Source: Cohnella pontilimi (GTDB lineage: Bacteria; Bacillota; Bacilli; Paenibacillales; Paenibacillaceae). From it: a stretch of 64,000 nt of DNA. Positions 18,330 to 27,845 of this stretch are shown here, in pieces. The position numbers were made by a program, and so were the translations under genes. The DNA is taken from assembly GCF_005049045.1 (NCBI RefSeq), contig NZ_SUPK01000002.1, positions 496,001 through 560,000 on the forward strand. Reading direction: 5' to 3'. A model generated the notes under the pieces. The model worked only from the letters and a program-made list of their open reading frames with translations. It did not search any database and was not told where the DNA came from. Positions within the stretch are counted from its first letter, which is position 1, and each line of letters starts with the position of its first letter.

Positions 18330-19481
18330 CTATCTATTACGTAGCCGCGCCGAAATGGTTGCAACGATTTTCGCCGTTTTTTCCGCTTCGGCTGTAGTAT
18401 TGCCCAATCCGAAGCTGAAGCGGATGGCGGATTGCACCCTTTCGCGGGGCAGGTTCATCGCGGTAAGTACGTGTGACGGCTGCAATGAGCCCGAAGTGCA
18501 GGCGGAGCCAGCCGAGGCGGCCACGCCGGCGAGGTCCAGGTTCATCAGCATCGTCTCGGAGTTGAGGCCGAGAAAGCTGATATTCGCGATGTGCGGCAGC
18601 CGGTGCACGGCATTCCCGTTCAGCACGAACGCGTCGCGGCCGAGTTCGGTTTCGAGCGCTTGCAGGAACGCTTGCCGAATCTGTTCGGCATGGCTTCGAC
18701 GCGCGTCGAGGTCGCCTGCGGAAAGTCTCGCCGCTTCAGCGAAAGCCGCGATGCCGGCCACGTTCTCCGTTCCGGCGCGGCGCGCGCGTTCCTGGTTACC
18801 GCCGTATAGCAGCGGCTGAAACGGTGTCCCCCGGCGGACGAACAGCAGCCCGACGCCTTGCGGACCGTTGATTTTATGAGCCGATACGCTGAGAAGATCA
18901 ACCGGCACGCTCTGCAAGTCGATCGGCTCGTAGCCGAACGCCTGCACAGCGTCGACGTGCATGACGGCGCCCCGGTTTTTGGCGATCTGCGCGATCTCGG
19001 CATAAGGCTGAAGTGTGCCTGTCTCATTGTTGCCGGCCATGATGCTTACGACCGCCGTCGTATCGTCAATCGCTTGCTCCGCTTCGGAGACCGCAACCCG
19101 TCCGGTCTCGTCAACCGGAAGCAGCGTGATGCGGAACCCTTCCTCCTTCAGCTTGTCGCAAGCGTGAAGAACTGCGTGGTGTTCCACGGAAGAAGTCACG
19201 ATTCCCGTGCGGCCTTTGGCACGTTGGGCTCGGGCGGCGCCGAACAGGGCGGTATTGTCGCTTTCGGTGCCGCTGCCCGTGAACACAAGCTCGGACGGCG
19301 AACAGCCGAGCAATTGCGCGAGCGTATCCCGCGCCGCGGTGACGCGTCCTCTGGCCGATCGGCCGAAGGCATGGAGGCTGGACGGATTGCCCGGTCCCGC
19401 TCCCGCAGCATCCGCGTAAGCGGATATCGCCTCCGCCCGCATCGGGGTCGTGGCCGCGTGGTCGAAATAAATAGAGGTCAT
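18330..19481 (-). CDS. yrvO: Cysteine desulfurase (YrvO/NifS type)
   Basis: A 383-aa pyridoxal-phosphate enzyme that takes sulfur from cysteine and passes it on as persulfide. It has YFDHAATTPMR at the N-terminus, the NNETG motif, the PLP lysine K203 in SAHKINGP and the catalytic cysteine C328 in SACTSGS. In B. subtilis YrvO is the dedicated sulfur donor for MnmA in tRNA 2-thiouridine synthesis; mnmA lies here too but on the opposite strand. The gene follows cymR by 14 bp and is co-transcribed with it. ATG at 19481 directly precedes the invariant YFDHAAT block. Confidence 0.95.
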   Translation of the reverse strand: MTSIYFDHAATTPMRAEAISAYADAAGAGPGNPSSLHAFGRSARGRVTAARDTLAQLLGCSPSELVFTGSGTESDNTALFGAARAQRAKGRTGIVTSSVEHHAVLHACDKLKEEGFRITLLPVDETGRVAVSEAEQAIDDTTAVVSIMAGNNETGTLQPYAEIAQIAKNRGAVMHVDAVQAFGYEPIDLQSVPVDLLSVSAHKINGPQGVGLLFVRRGTPFQPLLYGGNQERARRAGTENVAGIAAFAEAARLSAGDLDARRSHAEQIRQAFLQALETELGRDAFVLNGNAVHRLPHIANISFLGLNSETMLMNLDLAGVAASAGSACTSGSLQPSHVLTAMNLPRERVQSAIRFSFGLGNTTAEAEKTAKIVATISARLRNR

Positions 19482-19495
19482 GCCGTTACCCTCAC

Positions 19496-19912
19496 TTAGA
19501 TGTAAAACATGTAGCTGTCTTTTTGTTCCCCTTTGTATTGGATCAAATCGGACAAGGTGGTGGAATCAAGCACATCCGCGATGCTATCCCGGATTCGAAG
19601 CCATAAATCCCGCTTGGCCGGATCGTCTTCCTCGGTAAAATCGACCGGACTGATCGGCCCTTCCAAAATACGGATGACATCGCCCGAAGAAATTTCTTCA
19701 GGAGCTTTGGATAACACATATCCGCCATAAGCGCCCCTGACGCTTTTCACCAACCCGGCGTTACGGAGGGGAGCGATCAATTGTTCGAGGTAATGCTCGG
19801 AAAGCCCGTTTTTCTCGGCGATGCTTTTCAGCGACGTCGGTCCTTCGCCGAATTTGGCCGCGAGTTCCATCATGATCGTTAAGCCGTAGCGGCCTTTAGT
19901 CGATATTTTCAA
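19496..19912 (-). CDS. cymR: Rrf2-family regulator CymR
   Basis: A 138-aa Rrf2-type winged-helix repressor. The N-terminus MKISTKGRYGLTIMMELA and the wing KSVRGAYGGYVLSKAPEEIS are typical of CymR, the cysteine-metabolism repressor of Bacillales, which works with CysK. There are no cysteines, so it is not an IscR-type Fe-S sensor. It is the first gene of a leftward unit with the cysteine desulfurase. Its ATG at 19912 lies 238 bp from mnmA, which diverges. A weak leftward promoter candidate (TTGACC, 18 bp, TTAACA) sits at about 20018-20041. Confidence 0.92.
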   Translation of the reverse strand: MKISTKGRYGLTIMMELAAKFGEGPTSLKSIAEKNGLSEHYLEQLIAPLRNAGLVKSVRGAYGGYVLSKAPEEISSGDVIRILEGPISPVDFTEEDDPAKRDLWLRIRDSIADVLDSTTLSDLIQYKGEQKDSYMFYI

Positions 19913-21284
<1,372 letters not shown>

Positions 21285-21300
21285 GGGTAACAGCTCAACT

Positions 21301-21335
21301 CAGCGCTTCCTTTCGGGAGCGCTGTTTTTCTTTTC
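21301..21335 (+). terminator. Terminator of mnmA
   Basis: CAGCGCT, a 10-base loop and AGCGCTG are followed by TTTTTCTTTTC, 17 bp after the mnmA stop. Confidence 0.88.
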
Positions 21336-21385
21336 TTACAACTGTCGCATTTAACGGATGACCAACCTCTCTATCCCCCCTTTTA

Positions 21386-21774
21386 CCGTTATCCCTTTCG
21401 CTCAGTTTACATAAGTGCGCTCCTCCTCTGTCCCGCCTTTGGCCCTTATCCCGTTGGCTCAGTTTACATAAGAGTGCCCCCCCTCACTCCTACCTTTAGC
21501 CCTTATCCCGTCCGCTCAGTTTACATAAGTGTGCCTTCTCCTCTGTCCCGCCTTTGACCCTTATCCCGTTGGCTCAGTTTACATAAAAGTGCCTCTCCTA
21601 ACCCCTACCTTTGGCCTTTATCCCGTCCGCTCAGCTAACTTAAGTGTTCTTTTCCTGCTTGTCATTCTTGACAGTTACCCAGCACAAATAATTCCGCCTG
21701 AGTGAAGGGGATAAGGCTAAAAGCCTGGGAGATCGAGACACCGTGTGGTGACGACCTGAGTCAAGGGGATAAGG
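21386..21774. repeat. Repeat element B: mirrored 57-bp tandem repeat
   Basis: The 628-bp gap between mnmA and the convergent YebC-like gene is filled by this element. Forward cores begin at 21386, 21443, 21500, 21558 and 21615 (steps 57, 57, 58, 57). Reverse cores begin at 21698 and 21756. Between the arms a 63-bp spacer (21635-21697) resembles that of element A; both contain CTGSTTGTCATT and CCCAGCRCAAAT. Forward units alternate between GTTGGCTCAG and GTCCGCTCAG. The units have drifted more than those of element A. Like A, it lies between two converging genes and outside their terminators. Beyond the element I see only the two terminators and short unremarkable sequence. Confidence 0.93.
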
Positions 21775-21802
21775 CTAAAAGGAACTAGCGTACAAGTAGT
21801 AA

Positions 21803-21834
21803 AGGCCGTCTGCTCCGTTAGGAGCACACGGCCT
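21803..21834 (-). terminator. Terminator of the YebC-like gene
   Basis: On the minus strand GGCCGTGTGCTCC, TAAC and GGAGCAGACGGCC form a long stem with one internal mismatch, followed by TTTACTACTTG. It is 78 bp past the stop of the leftward gene. Confidence 0.7.
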
Positions 21835-21912
21835 GAGCTTCACGCATGTTCTACACCAAGCGATACGATTTGGCGGGACGGCCCTTTTCGCGGCGGCGAT
21901 TTGTGATACTTC

Positions 21913-22437
21913 TCAGCCCAGACGGGCCACCACTTCGTCGTGGATATGGAAGTTGTGGTACACGGCCTGGACGAGATCGTCGTTGTCTAAAGCATCGAGC
22001 ATTTTAAGCAGTTTGTCCGCGTACTGGCCTTCTACGACCACGGTGTTTTGCGGCAGCCAGCGGACTTCCGCGCGCTCGAACGAATAATTCAGTTCTTCGA
22101 GTTCCGCCTTCACGGTCTCGCAAGTGGACGGCGCCGTCAGCACCTGGAAGCTGCCGTCGTTCACGACGACGTCCTCGGCCCCTGCGTCGAGCGCATGCAT
22201 GACCACCGCGTCTTCGCCGGGCTGCCTATGCTCTCGAGCGATGACGAGCAACCCTTTCTGCACGAACAGAGGCCCTGCGCTGCCGGACTCGCCCAATGTG
22301 CCGCCGTATTTGTTAAATATGGCATGAATATTGGCCGTGGTACTGTCCCGGTTGTCGGTCAGGCACTTGACCATCACGGCGACTCCGCCTGGACCGAAGC
22401 CTTCGTACAGAATCTCTTCATATTCGACGTTCGGCAT
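21913..22437 (-). CDS. YebC/PmpR family protein lacking the N-terminal domain
   Basis: A 174-aa protein that matches YebC-family proteins from about their residue 80 onward: EYEEILYEGFGPGGVAVMVK, CLTDNRDSTTANIHAIFNKYGG and the C-terminal strand TVVVEGQYADKLLKMLDALD. Full-length members have about 240 residues and start MAGHSKWKNI; that N-terminal helical domain is missing. The short form looks intended: its ATG at 22437 has a perfect GGAGGTGCAGCGTC leader, and the upstream DNA holds the cold-shock gene terminator rather than the lost domain. YebC proteins were described as regulators and more recently as ribosome-associated factors easing stalls. Whether this is a working paralogue or a stable remnant cannot be decided here. 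Confidence 0.85.
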   Translation of the reverse strand: MPNVEYEEILYEGFGPGGVAVMVKCLTDNRDSTTANIHAIFNKYGGTLGESGSAGPLFVQKGLLVIAREHRQPGEDAVVMHALDAGAEDVVVNDGSFQVLTAPSTCETVKAELEELNYSFERAEVRWLPQNTVVVEGQYADKLLKMLDALDNDDLVQAVYHNFHIHDEVVARLG

Positions 22438-22543
22438 GACGCTGCACCTCCGAAAACGGGAAAGGTTACGATAGCTATAACCGTTTTTCCATGCGCTCAA
22501 GCAACCGGTCCATAGCGGCGTCCGCAACATCAGCCGAAACTTA

Positions 22544-22573
22544 GAAGACCCCCGGCATGCGCCGGGGGTCTTC
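22544..22573 (-). terminator. Terminator of the cold-shock gene
   Basis: GAAGACCCCCGGC, ATGC-centred loop and GCCGGGGGTCTTC form a near-perfect palindrome 45 bp past the cold-shock protein stop, followed leftward by TAAGTTTC. It separates this gene from the YebC-like gene. Confidence 0.82.
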
Positions 22574-22618
22574 GTTGTTCGTGTCGTGATATGAAATAAG
22601 TCGTCGCTTTCGCTAGAC

Positions 22619-22816
22619 TTACAGTTTCACCACGTTGGATGCTTGCGGTCCACGGTTGCCTTGCGTGATTTCGAACTCAACCGCTTGACCTTCTTCCAAG
22701 GTTTTGAAGCCTTCGCCTTGGATAGCAGAGAAGTGAACGAATACGTCGTTGCCGTTCTCTACGGAAATGAAGCCGTAGCCTTTCTCTGCGTTAAACCACT
22801 TAACTGTTCCTCTCAA
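22619..22816 (-). CDS. Cold-shock protein
   Basis: A 65-aa CspA/CspB-type single-stranded nucleic acid chaperone. It has the RNA-binding motifs KGYGFI (RNP1) and DVFVHF (RNP2) and the family ending [10 protein letters not shown]. It acts in the cytoplasm, melting RNA structure. The start appears to be TTG at 22816: AGGAGG stands 8 bases before it and no in-frame ATG exists. A strong promoter (TTGCAA, 17 bp, TATAAT) lies about 50 bp upstream, and the leader contains a small CGCCG/CGGCG hairpin next to the ribosome site that could matter for temperature control (inference). Confidence 0.95.
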   Translation of the reverse strand: MRGTVKWFNAEKGYGFISVENGNDVFVHFSAIQGEGFKTLEEGQAVEFEITQGNRGPQASNVVKL

Positions 22817-22861
22817 ATGAAAAACCTCCTAAAATCTCGCCGTTTATCGGCGAATGAGGTA

Positions 22862-22890
22862 ATTATAACCGAATCCGGTGTAAGTTGCAA
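22862..22890 (-). promoter_or_regulatory. Sigma-A promoter of the cold-shock gene
   Basis: On the minus strand TTGCAA (22885-22890) and TATAAT (22862-22867) are separated by 17 bp, 46 bp upstream of the TTG start. Confidence 0.75.
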
Positions 22891-23074
22891 TATATCTGAT
22901 GCCGTTTGTTTCCTTTTTCACCTGGCCGGTTTATCCCTCTCGGCGCACGCCTCCCGGGGGATTTCGGCCTGCCGACGCGCGTCCTTTCGGGCAGCCTGTG
23001 ACGGCATTGATTTCTTCGCTCATCTCTTCTATGATGAGAAAAACGGCAGAGCCTGCCAATTCAGGAGAGAGCTC

Positions 23075-23308
23075 ATGTTCGAAAAACATACGGTTTACAA
23101 ACACGACAATTACAACATGCTGACGGTCGAAGTGCAAGGCAAAACGCTCGTCGTACGGGAAATTTCCGATCAGTGGGGCGAGGAAACGCATAAGTTCCTC
23201 AGTCGCCCCGAACTCATGGACTGGGCGCAAAAAAGGTTCCGCGCCGAAGATTTCCCCGGCGGCGAGGAAGAGCTGCAGCGGGTCATGGATACGCTGCGCT
23301 CGATTTGA
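23075..23308 (+). CDS. Conserved hypothetical protein, 77 aa
   Basis: A small soluble protein that I cannot assign. It begins MFEKHTVYKHDNYNMLTVEV, continues with a strand-rich half (GKTLVVREISDQWGEET) and ends in helices (ELMDWAQKRF, EEELQRVMDTL). There are no membrane segments or cysteines. The ATG at 23075 follows AGGAGAG with 6-bp spacing, and codon use matches the neighbours, so I consider it a real gene. The next small membrane gene starts 31 bp later on the same strand, suggesting one transcript. Confidence 0.7.
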   Translation: MFEKHTVYKHDNYNMLTVEVQGKTLVVREISDQWGEETHKFLSRPELMDWAQKRFRAEDFPGGEEELQRVMDTLRSI

Positions 23309-23339
23309 ACCGCACCCGCAGAGGAGGTTTTCCCTTTAC

Positions 23340-23516
23340 ATGGCGAGCAGCAATTTGCTTTACATCATTGCCGCGTTCGCATTGGGCGCCGTGTTGATCT
23401 TCATGCGTGAAAAAATCCCGCCGCAGCTGAGACGAAGCCTGGCCATCGTCTCGATCGCGCTCATTGCTTTCGCGTTTTTTCTCATCGTATACAGCTTGTA
23501 TACCGCGGGTACCTGA
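23340..23516 (+). CDS. Small two-helix membrane protein, 58 aa
   Basis: A short open frame with AGGAGG 12 bases before its ATG. It encodes 58 residues with two membrane helices (about 5-22, and 33-53) joined by the basic loop MREKIPPQLRRS, ending YSLYTAGT. I do not recognise a family. The hydrophobic pattern and ribosome site support translation. It lies between the 77-aa gene and pepF on the same strand. Confidence 0.6.
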   Translation: MASSNLLYIIAAFALGAVLIFMREKIPPQLRRSLAIVSIALIAFAFFLIVYSLYTAGT

Positions 23517-23741
23517 TACCCGCTGTTAGCAACCCATAGGCAGGGACATACTAATCCGGCAACCATTTCCTTCAAGCCGGAGGCTGTCCTCATGAAAGCG
23601 CCAGTCCTGCCGCTCGCCGCCGCCTTGGCGGCGTTGTCTTTGCTGTGCACCACCGGGAAGCCGCCGGCCGAAGCCGCCTCGATGCGCGCCGCGACCGCCG
23701 AAGCTGCCCGACCTATATTGCCGAGGAGGGAATTCACTCAT

Positions 23742-25538
23742 ATGAGTAACCTGCCGAAACGAAGCGAAGCTCCGAAAGAAAGCGTATGGCGGATCGAAGA
23801 TCTTTACCCGAACCAAGCCGCCTGGGATGAAGAGTATCAGCAACTGAAACGCAAACTCGGTGAAATCGCCAAATTCGAAGGTAAGCTGAAGGATCAGGAT
23901 ACGATCGCCGAATGCTTCGCTATGGAGGACGATTTGTCCCTTCTAACCGAGCGTCTGTACGTTTTCGCCAACCTCCGGCACCACGAAGATACCGCAGAAC
24001 CGATGTATCAGGCGCTGTCCGAAAAATCCAAAAAACTCAGCGTGGAAGTGAACCAGGCGCTGTCCTTCATCACGCCCGAAATTCTCAGTCTCTCGGAAGA
24101 GGAACTAAAAAAGCTGATTGCCGCCCCCGGCCTCGAGAAGTATAAACGTACGCTGGAAGAAATGCTCCGGCAAAAGCCGCATATTTTGTCCAAAAACGAA
24201 GAAGCGCTTCTCGCGCAAGTCGGCAGTGTATCGCAAGGGCCCAGCACCATTTTCGGCATGATGAACAACGCCGACCTGAAATTCCCGAAGGTCAAAAACG
24301 AACAAGGCGAAGAAGTGGAGCTCTCTCACGGCCGCTATATTCAATTCCTCGAAAGCCGCAAACGGGATGTGCGCCGGGACGCTTTCAAAGCGATGTACGA
24401 CACGTACGCGAAGTGGAAGAACACCCTGGGGGCAACGCTCAACGCCAACATCACGAAAAACCTTTTTTACGCCAAAGCCCGGAAATATCCGTCCGCCCTC
24501 GAAATGGCGCTGTACGGGGACAATATTCCGAAGTCCGTTTATGAAAACCTGATCTCCACCGTCCACGAGTTTTTGCCGCTGATGCACCGTTATATGGACC
24601 TGCGCAAAAAGCTGCTGAAGCTCGATGAACTCCATATGTACGACTTGTTCGCCCCGCTCGTGGAAGAATTCGATATGGACATCACTTACGAGGATGCCAA
24701 GAAAACCGTCTATGACAGCCTGTCCCCTCTTGGCGACGACTATCGCAAAGCGCTGCAGGAAGGTTTCAACAATGGCTGGATCGACGTGTATGAGAACGAA
24801 GGCAAACGAAGCGGAGCCTACAGCTGGGGCGCGTACGGTACGCATCCCTACGTGCTGCTGAACCACAAGGAGAACCTGAACAGCATGTTCACCTTGGCGC
24901 ATGAAATGGGCCATGCTCTGCATTCCTACTACTCCGACGAAAACAATCCGTACCGGGATGCTCAGTATACGATCTTCCTGGCTGAGGTGGCGTCCACGCT
25001 GAACGAGGCGCTGCTCATGGATTATTTGCTCAAAAAGTCGACCGATCCGAAAGAAAAGATGTACCTGCTGACCTACTATGCCGACCAGTTCCGCACCACC
25101 TTGTTCCGGCAAACGATGTTTGCGGAGTTCGAGAAAATCGTCCATGAGAAGACGGAGCAAGGTGAAGCCTTGACCCCGCAAGAGCTGTCGAAGATTTACT
25201 ACGACCTCAATGTCCAATACTACGGACCCGGCATGGTCGTCGACAAGGACATCGAGATGGAATGGGCGCGGATCCCGCACTTTTACACCAGCTTCTATGT
25301 GTATAAGTACTCGACGGGATTTTCGGCGGCCACAAGCTTTGCGAAGCAAATCCTCGACGAAGGGGCGCCGGCCGTCGAGCGCTATCTCGGCTTCCTGAAG
25401 AGCGGAGGCAGCGACTACTCCATTAACATCCTGAAAAAAGCCGGCGTCGACATGTCTTCTCCCGAGCCGATCCGGCAAGCGATGAGCGTGTTCGAGAGCT
25501 TACTCGAACAAATGGAGCAACTGACCGCAGCCAAGTAA
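23742..25538 (+). CDS. pepF: Oligoendopeptidase F
   Basis: A 598-aa M3-family zinc peptidase that cuts short peptides. The catalytic HEMGH motif is H387-E-M-G-H391, with downstream FLAEVASTLNE supplying the third ligand, and the family-specific tail FYVYKYSTGFSAA. I chose the ATG at 23742 because homologues begin just there (SNLPKRSEAP); GGAGGG lies 11 bp upstream. The same frame is open back to an ATG at 23592, which has its own GGAGG at 8 bp. It would add 50 residues with a signal-peptide-like start (MKAPVLPLAAALAALSLL, then an AEAA cleavage-like site). So an exported form is possible. A strong terminator follows. Confidence 0.93.
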   Translation: MSNLPKRSEAPKESVWRIEDLYPNQAAWDEEYQQLKRKLGEIAKFEGKLKDQDTIAECFAMEDDLSLLTERLYVFANLRHHEDTAEPMYQALSEKSKKLSVEVNQALSFITPEILSLSEEELKKLIAAPGLEKYKRTLEEMLRQKPHILSKNEEALLAQVGSVSQGPSTIFGMMNNADLKFPKVKNEQGEEVELSHGRYIQFLESRKRDVRRDAFKAMYDTYAKWKNTLGATLNANITKNLFYAKARKYPSALEMALYGDNIPKSVYENLISTVHEFLPLMHRYMDLRKKLLKLDELHMYDLFAPLVEEFDMDITYEDAKKTVYDSLSPLGDDYRKALQEGFNNGWIDVYENEGKRSGAYSWGAYGTHPYVLLNHKENLNSMFTLAHEMGHALHSYYSDENNPYRDAQYTIFLAEVASTLNEALLMDYLLKKSTDPKEKMYLLTYYADQFRTTLFRQTMFAEFEKIVHEKTEQGEALTPQELSKIYYDLNVQYYGPGMVVDKDIEMEWARIPHFYTSFYVYKYSTGFSAATSFAKQILDEGAPAVERYLGFLKSGGSDYSINILKKAGVDMSSPEPIRQAMSVFESLLEQMEQLTAAK

Positions 25539-25544
25539 AATTTG

Positions 25545-25599
25545 AAAGCCCCGCGGTACCTGCGCCATACTGGCTTGCAGGTGCTCGCGGGGCTTTTTT
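25545..25599. terminator. Bidirectional terminator between pepF and the glycosylase gene
   Basis: AAAGCCCCGCGGTACCTGC pairs with GCAGGTGCTCGCGGGGCTTT around a loop, with TTTTTT on the plus side and a T-rich tail on the minus side. It serves both convergent genes. Confidence 0.88.
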
Positions 25600-25604
25600 G
25601 CGTA

Positions 25605-26108
25605 CTAGACAAGCGTTTCGATAACCTTCCAGACGGCCAGGCGATCCTGTAACCCGCGATATTGCGCGGTCGGCACCGGGCTTGTCGACGGCAGCTTGAT
25701 CACGGTACGGCTCTGTATTTCGTGCGTTTTGCCGTGATGCTTGTTCAATTCCGCGAACGATTTGCCGCCGTTGCACACGATGGTTTCCACCTGCGGAAAC
25801 CGCCGGAGAAGCGCAGGAATTTCGTTGGGCACGACGTCTTTGATATCGGCGTCCAGGCTGCCCTCCCGCTCGCAGGCCGCGATCGAATCCCAGAGCGCAA
25901 CCTGGTGCGATAATGCGAAGGCCAGCCTCCTCTCGTATTCGGTGTCCGGTGCTCGGTGTTCGAACACCTCATAGAGAATCGGCCAAAAATAATTGCGCGG
26001 ATGCCCATAATATTGATGAGCCCGCAGCGAGACGACCCCCGGCATGCTTCCCAGGATGAGCAGCTTGGAATTTTCGTCGATGACGGGCGGAAACGAATGA
26101 ACGATCAT
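25605..26108 (-). CDS. DNA-deoxyinosine glycosylase (UDG family 6-like)
   Basis: A 167-aa protein of the uracil-DNA glycosylase superfamily. Motif 1 reads LILGSMPGVVSLRAHQYYGHPRN followed by FW, and motif 2 is LPSTSPVPT. This combination fits the hypoxanthine-DNA glycosylase group (family 6) that removes deaminated adenine and starts base excision repair. The start ATG at 26108 follows a modest ribosome site (GGGAGGG 9 bp upstream). The gene stands alone, convergent with pepF and divergent from ktrB, so it is probably expressed constitutively. Length is normal for the family. Confidence 0.85.
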   Translation of the reverse strand: MIVHSFPPVIDENSKLLILGSMPGVVSLRAHQYYGHPRNYFWPILYEVFEHRAPDTEYERRLAFALSHQVALWDSIAACEREGSLDADIKDVVPNEIPALLRRFPQVETIVCNGGKSFAELNKHHGKTHEIQSRTVIKLPSTSPVPTAQYRGLQDRLAVWKVIETLV

Positions 26109-26219
26109 AAGCGGCCCTCCCTTCGGTCGATGGAAAAGATCGAAAAATGCTTTTCGCGCTTTTTTGATGCTACAATGGGTTTATCCAATCATCTCACTTG
26201 CAGAAACGGGTTGTTCGAT

Positions 26220-27551
26220 GTGAAAAATCGTTCCTATCTATCCGCGAGATCGCCTCAACAGGTACTGGTGTCCGGCTTTGCGCTGTTAATCGCCGTCGGC
26301 GCCTTGCTGTTATGGCTGCCGATTTCCGTGACCGAAGGCCGTTCGCTGAGCTTTCACGATGCCTTGTTTACGGCGACGTCCGCCGCAACCGTGACGGGTT
26401 TGGTCGTGGCCGACACGGGCCGGCATTTCTCTTTGTTCGGTCAACTTGTGCTCCTGGTTTTGATTCAGGCCGGCGGAATCGGTTTCATGACCATGACGAC
26501 TTGGTTCGCGCTCGCTTTCGGCAAAAAAATCTCGTTCAAAGAGCGGTTGATTCTGAAAGAATCGTTTAATTTTCAAAGTACCGAAGGCATCGTCCGGCTG
26601 ATCCGAAAAGTGTTCTTTTATTCGCTGGTCATTGAGGCCGCCGGAACGTTGCTGTTCGCGGTTCACTGGATGGCGGACATGCCTGCGGGAAAAGCGCTTT
26701 ACCATGGGCTCTTTCATGCGGTATCGATATTTAACAACGCCGGCTTTGATTTGTTCGGCGGCCTTTCTTCTTACGTCGGGGACTATTTTTTTAACACGGT
26801 GGCCATGGTCTTGATCTTTCTCGGAAGCGCAGGTTTTATCGTGCTCTCCGATTTGATCGATTATCCGGCCAGCCGAAAGCTGTCCCTTCACAGTAAAGTG
26901 GTGCTCTCCTTCTCCGGCTTGCTGTTGGTCCTCGGAGGCGTTGTTATTTTCATATTCGAATACACAAACGAGCTGTCGATGGGGGCTTTGAACGACGGAC
27001 ATAAACTGTTGGCTTCGTTTTTCCAATCCACCAGCCTCCGCTCCTCCGGCACAAGTACCGTGAATATCGAATCGCTCAGGCAGGCCACCCAATTTTTCAT
27101 GGTGATCATGATGTTCATCGGCGCCGCTCCCGGCTCAACGGGCGGCGGGATCAAAGTGACGACGTTCGCGATTATGGCAGCCGCCGTTCTGGCGATGATC
27201 CGGGGCAAGGAAGACGTCGATCTGTTCCGCAGCCGTATCTCGAAAGATCTGGTTTACAAGGCGATCACGGTTACATTCATCGCGTTGTTTTTGGTCGGAT
27301 CCGCCACCATGGCACTGTGCTTGGTCGAAAATCAACCGTTTTTAAGCGTGCTGTTCGAAACGACTTCGGCATTCGGCACCACCGGGTTTAGCGCAGGCGT
27401 GACGCAGCATTTGGGCGGCTTCGGCAAAACGGTCATCATCCTGCTCATGATTGCCGGCCGGCTCGGACCGTTCACGATTGCGATGGCCTTACGGAGTAAA
27501 ACCCGTAAAGAGCTTTACCGCTACCCGGAGGGCAAAATTATTCTCGGTTAA
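26220..27551 (+). CDS. ktrB: Ktr/Trk potassium transporter membrane subunit
   Basis: A 443-aa membrane protein with the four repeated helix-pore-helix units of KtrB/TrkH. Pore loops are visible as TSAATVTGLVVADTG, FNNAGFDLFGG, TSLRSSGTS and TSAFGTTGFSAG, and the C-terminus ends RYPEGKIILG as in B. subtilis KtrB. It imports K+ together with a cytoplasmic KtrA-type RCK protein, which is not in this window. I start at the GTG at 26220 to match family length (about 445). Its ribosome site is weak, and an in-frame ATG at 26175 overlaps the likely -10 (TACAAT, 26171-26176). Confidence 0.93.
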   Translation: MKNRSYLSARSPQQVLVSGFALLIAVGALLLWLPISVTEGRSLSFHDALFTATSAATVTGLVVADTGRHFSLFGQLVLLVLIQAGGIGFMTMTTWFALAFGKKISFKERLILKESFNFQSTEGIVRLIRKVFFYSLVIEAAGTLLFAVHWMADMPAGKALYHGLFHAVSIFNNAGFDLFGGLSSYVGDYFFNTVAMVLIFLGSAGFIVLSDLIDYPASRKLSLHSKVVLSFSGLLLVLGGVVIFIFEYTNELSMGALNDGHKLLASFFQSTSLRSSGTSTVNIESLRQATQFFMVIMMFIGAAPGSTGGGIKVTTFAIMAAAVLAMIRGKEDVDLFRSRISKDLVYKAITVTFIALFLVGSATMALCLVENQPFLSVLFETTSAFGTTGFSAGVTQHLGGFGKTVIILLMIAGRLGPFTIAMALRSKTRKELYRYPEGKIILG

Positions 27552-27568
27552 ACGCAGCGAAAATGGGA

Positions 27569-27601
27569 AACGCAGCCTCACGAGCGTGTGGCTGCGTTTT
27601 T
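27569..27601 (+). terminator. Terminator of ktrB
   Basis: AACGCAGCC, a loop and GGCTGCGTT are followed by TTTT, 17 bp after the ktrB stop. Confidence 0.85.
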
Positions 27602-27622
27602 CGGTTGGTTGCGGAAGGTGCG

Positions 27623-27808
27623 TTATTTCACGAGCCGGTTCAGTATGCGATGTACGGCAGCTAATCCGGCAATGATCAGGATGACGACGGCCAGCGTGGA
27701 CAGCCGTTCGGCGCTGGAACCGTCCGCTATGAGTACCGGTCCCAGGCCAAAGAAAATGACCAAGTTATACAGAAGCACAAAACCGATGTGAAGGAGCAGT
27801 TTGTACAC
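27623..27808 (-). CDS. Small membrane protein, 61 aa
   Basis: A short hydrophobic protein with two membrane helices (about 5-26 and 38-55) separated by IADGSSAERLS, ending in the basic tail HRILNRLVK. No family recognised. I start at the GTG at 27808, which has GGGAGGGG 6 bases upstream; an in-frame ATG seven codons earlier has no ribosome site. It lies downstream of the FAH-family gene on the same strand, 37 bp away, and probably ends that transcript. Confidence 0.6.
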   Translation of the reverse strand: MYKLLLHIGFVLLYNLVIFFGLGPVLIADGSSAERLSTLAVVILIIAGLAAVHRILNRLVK

Positions 27809-27845
27809 CGGAACCCCTCCCGCCTCCATGCCGGAGCATGTCGGT

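Noticed and set aside
22478-22540. Short frame (MDRLLERMEKRL) ahead of the YebC-like gene
   Set aside because: Only 12 codons with no ribosome site; too little to support a leader peptide.
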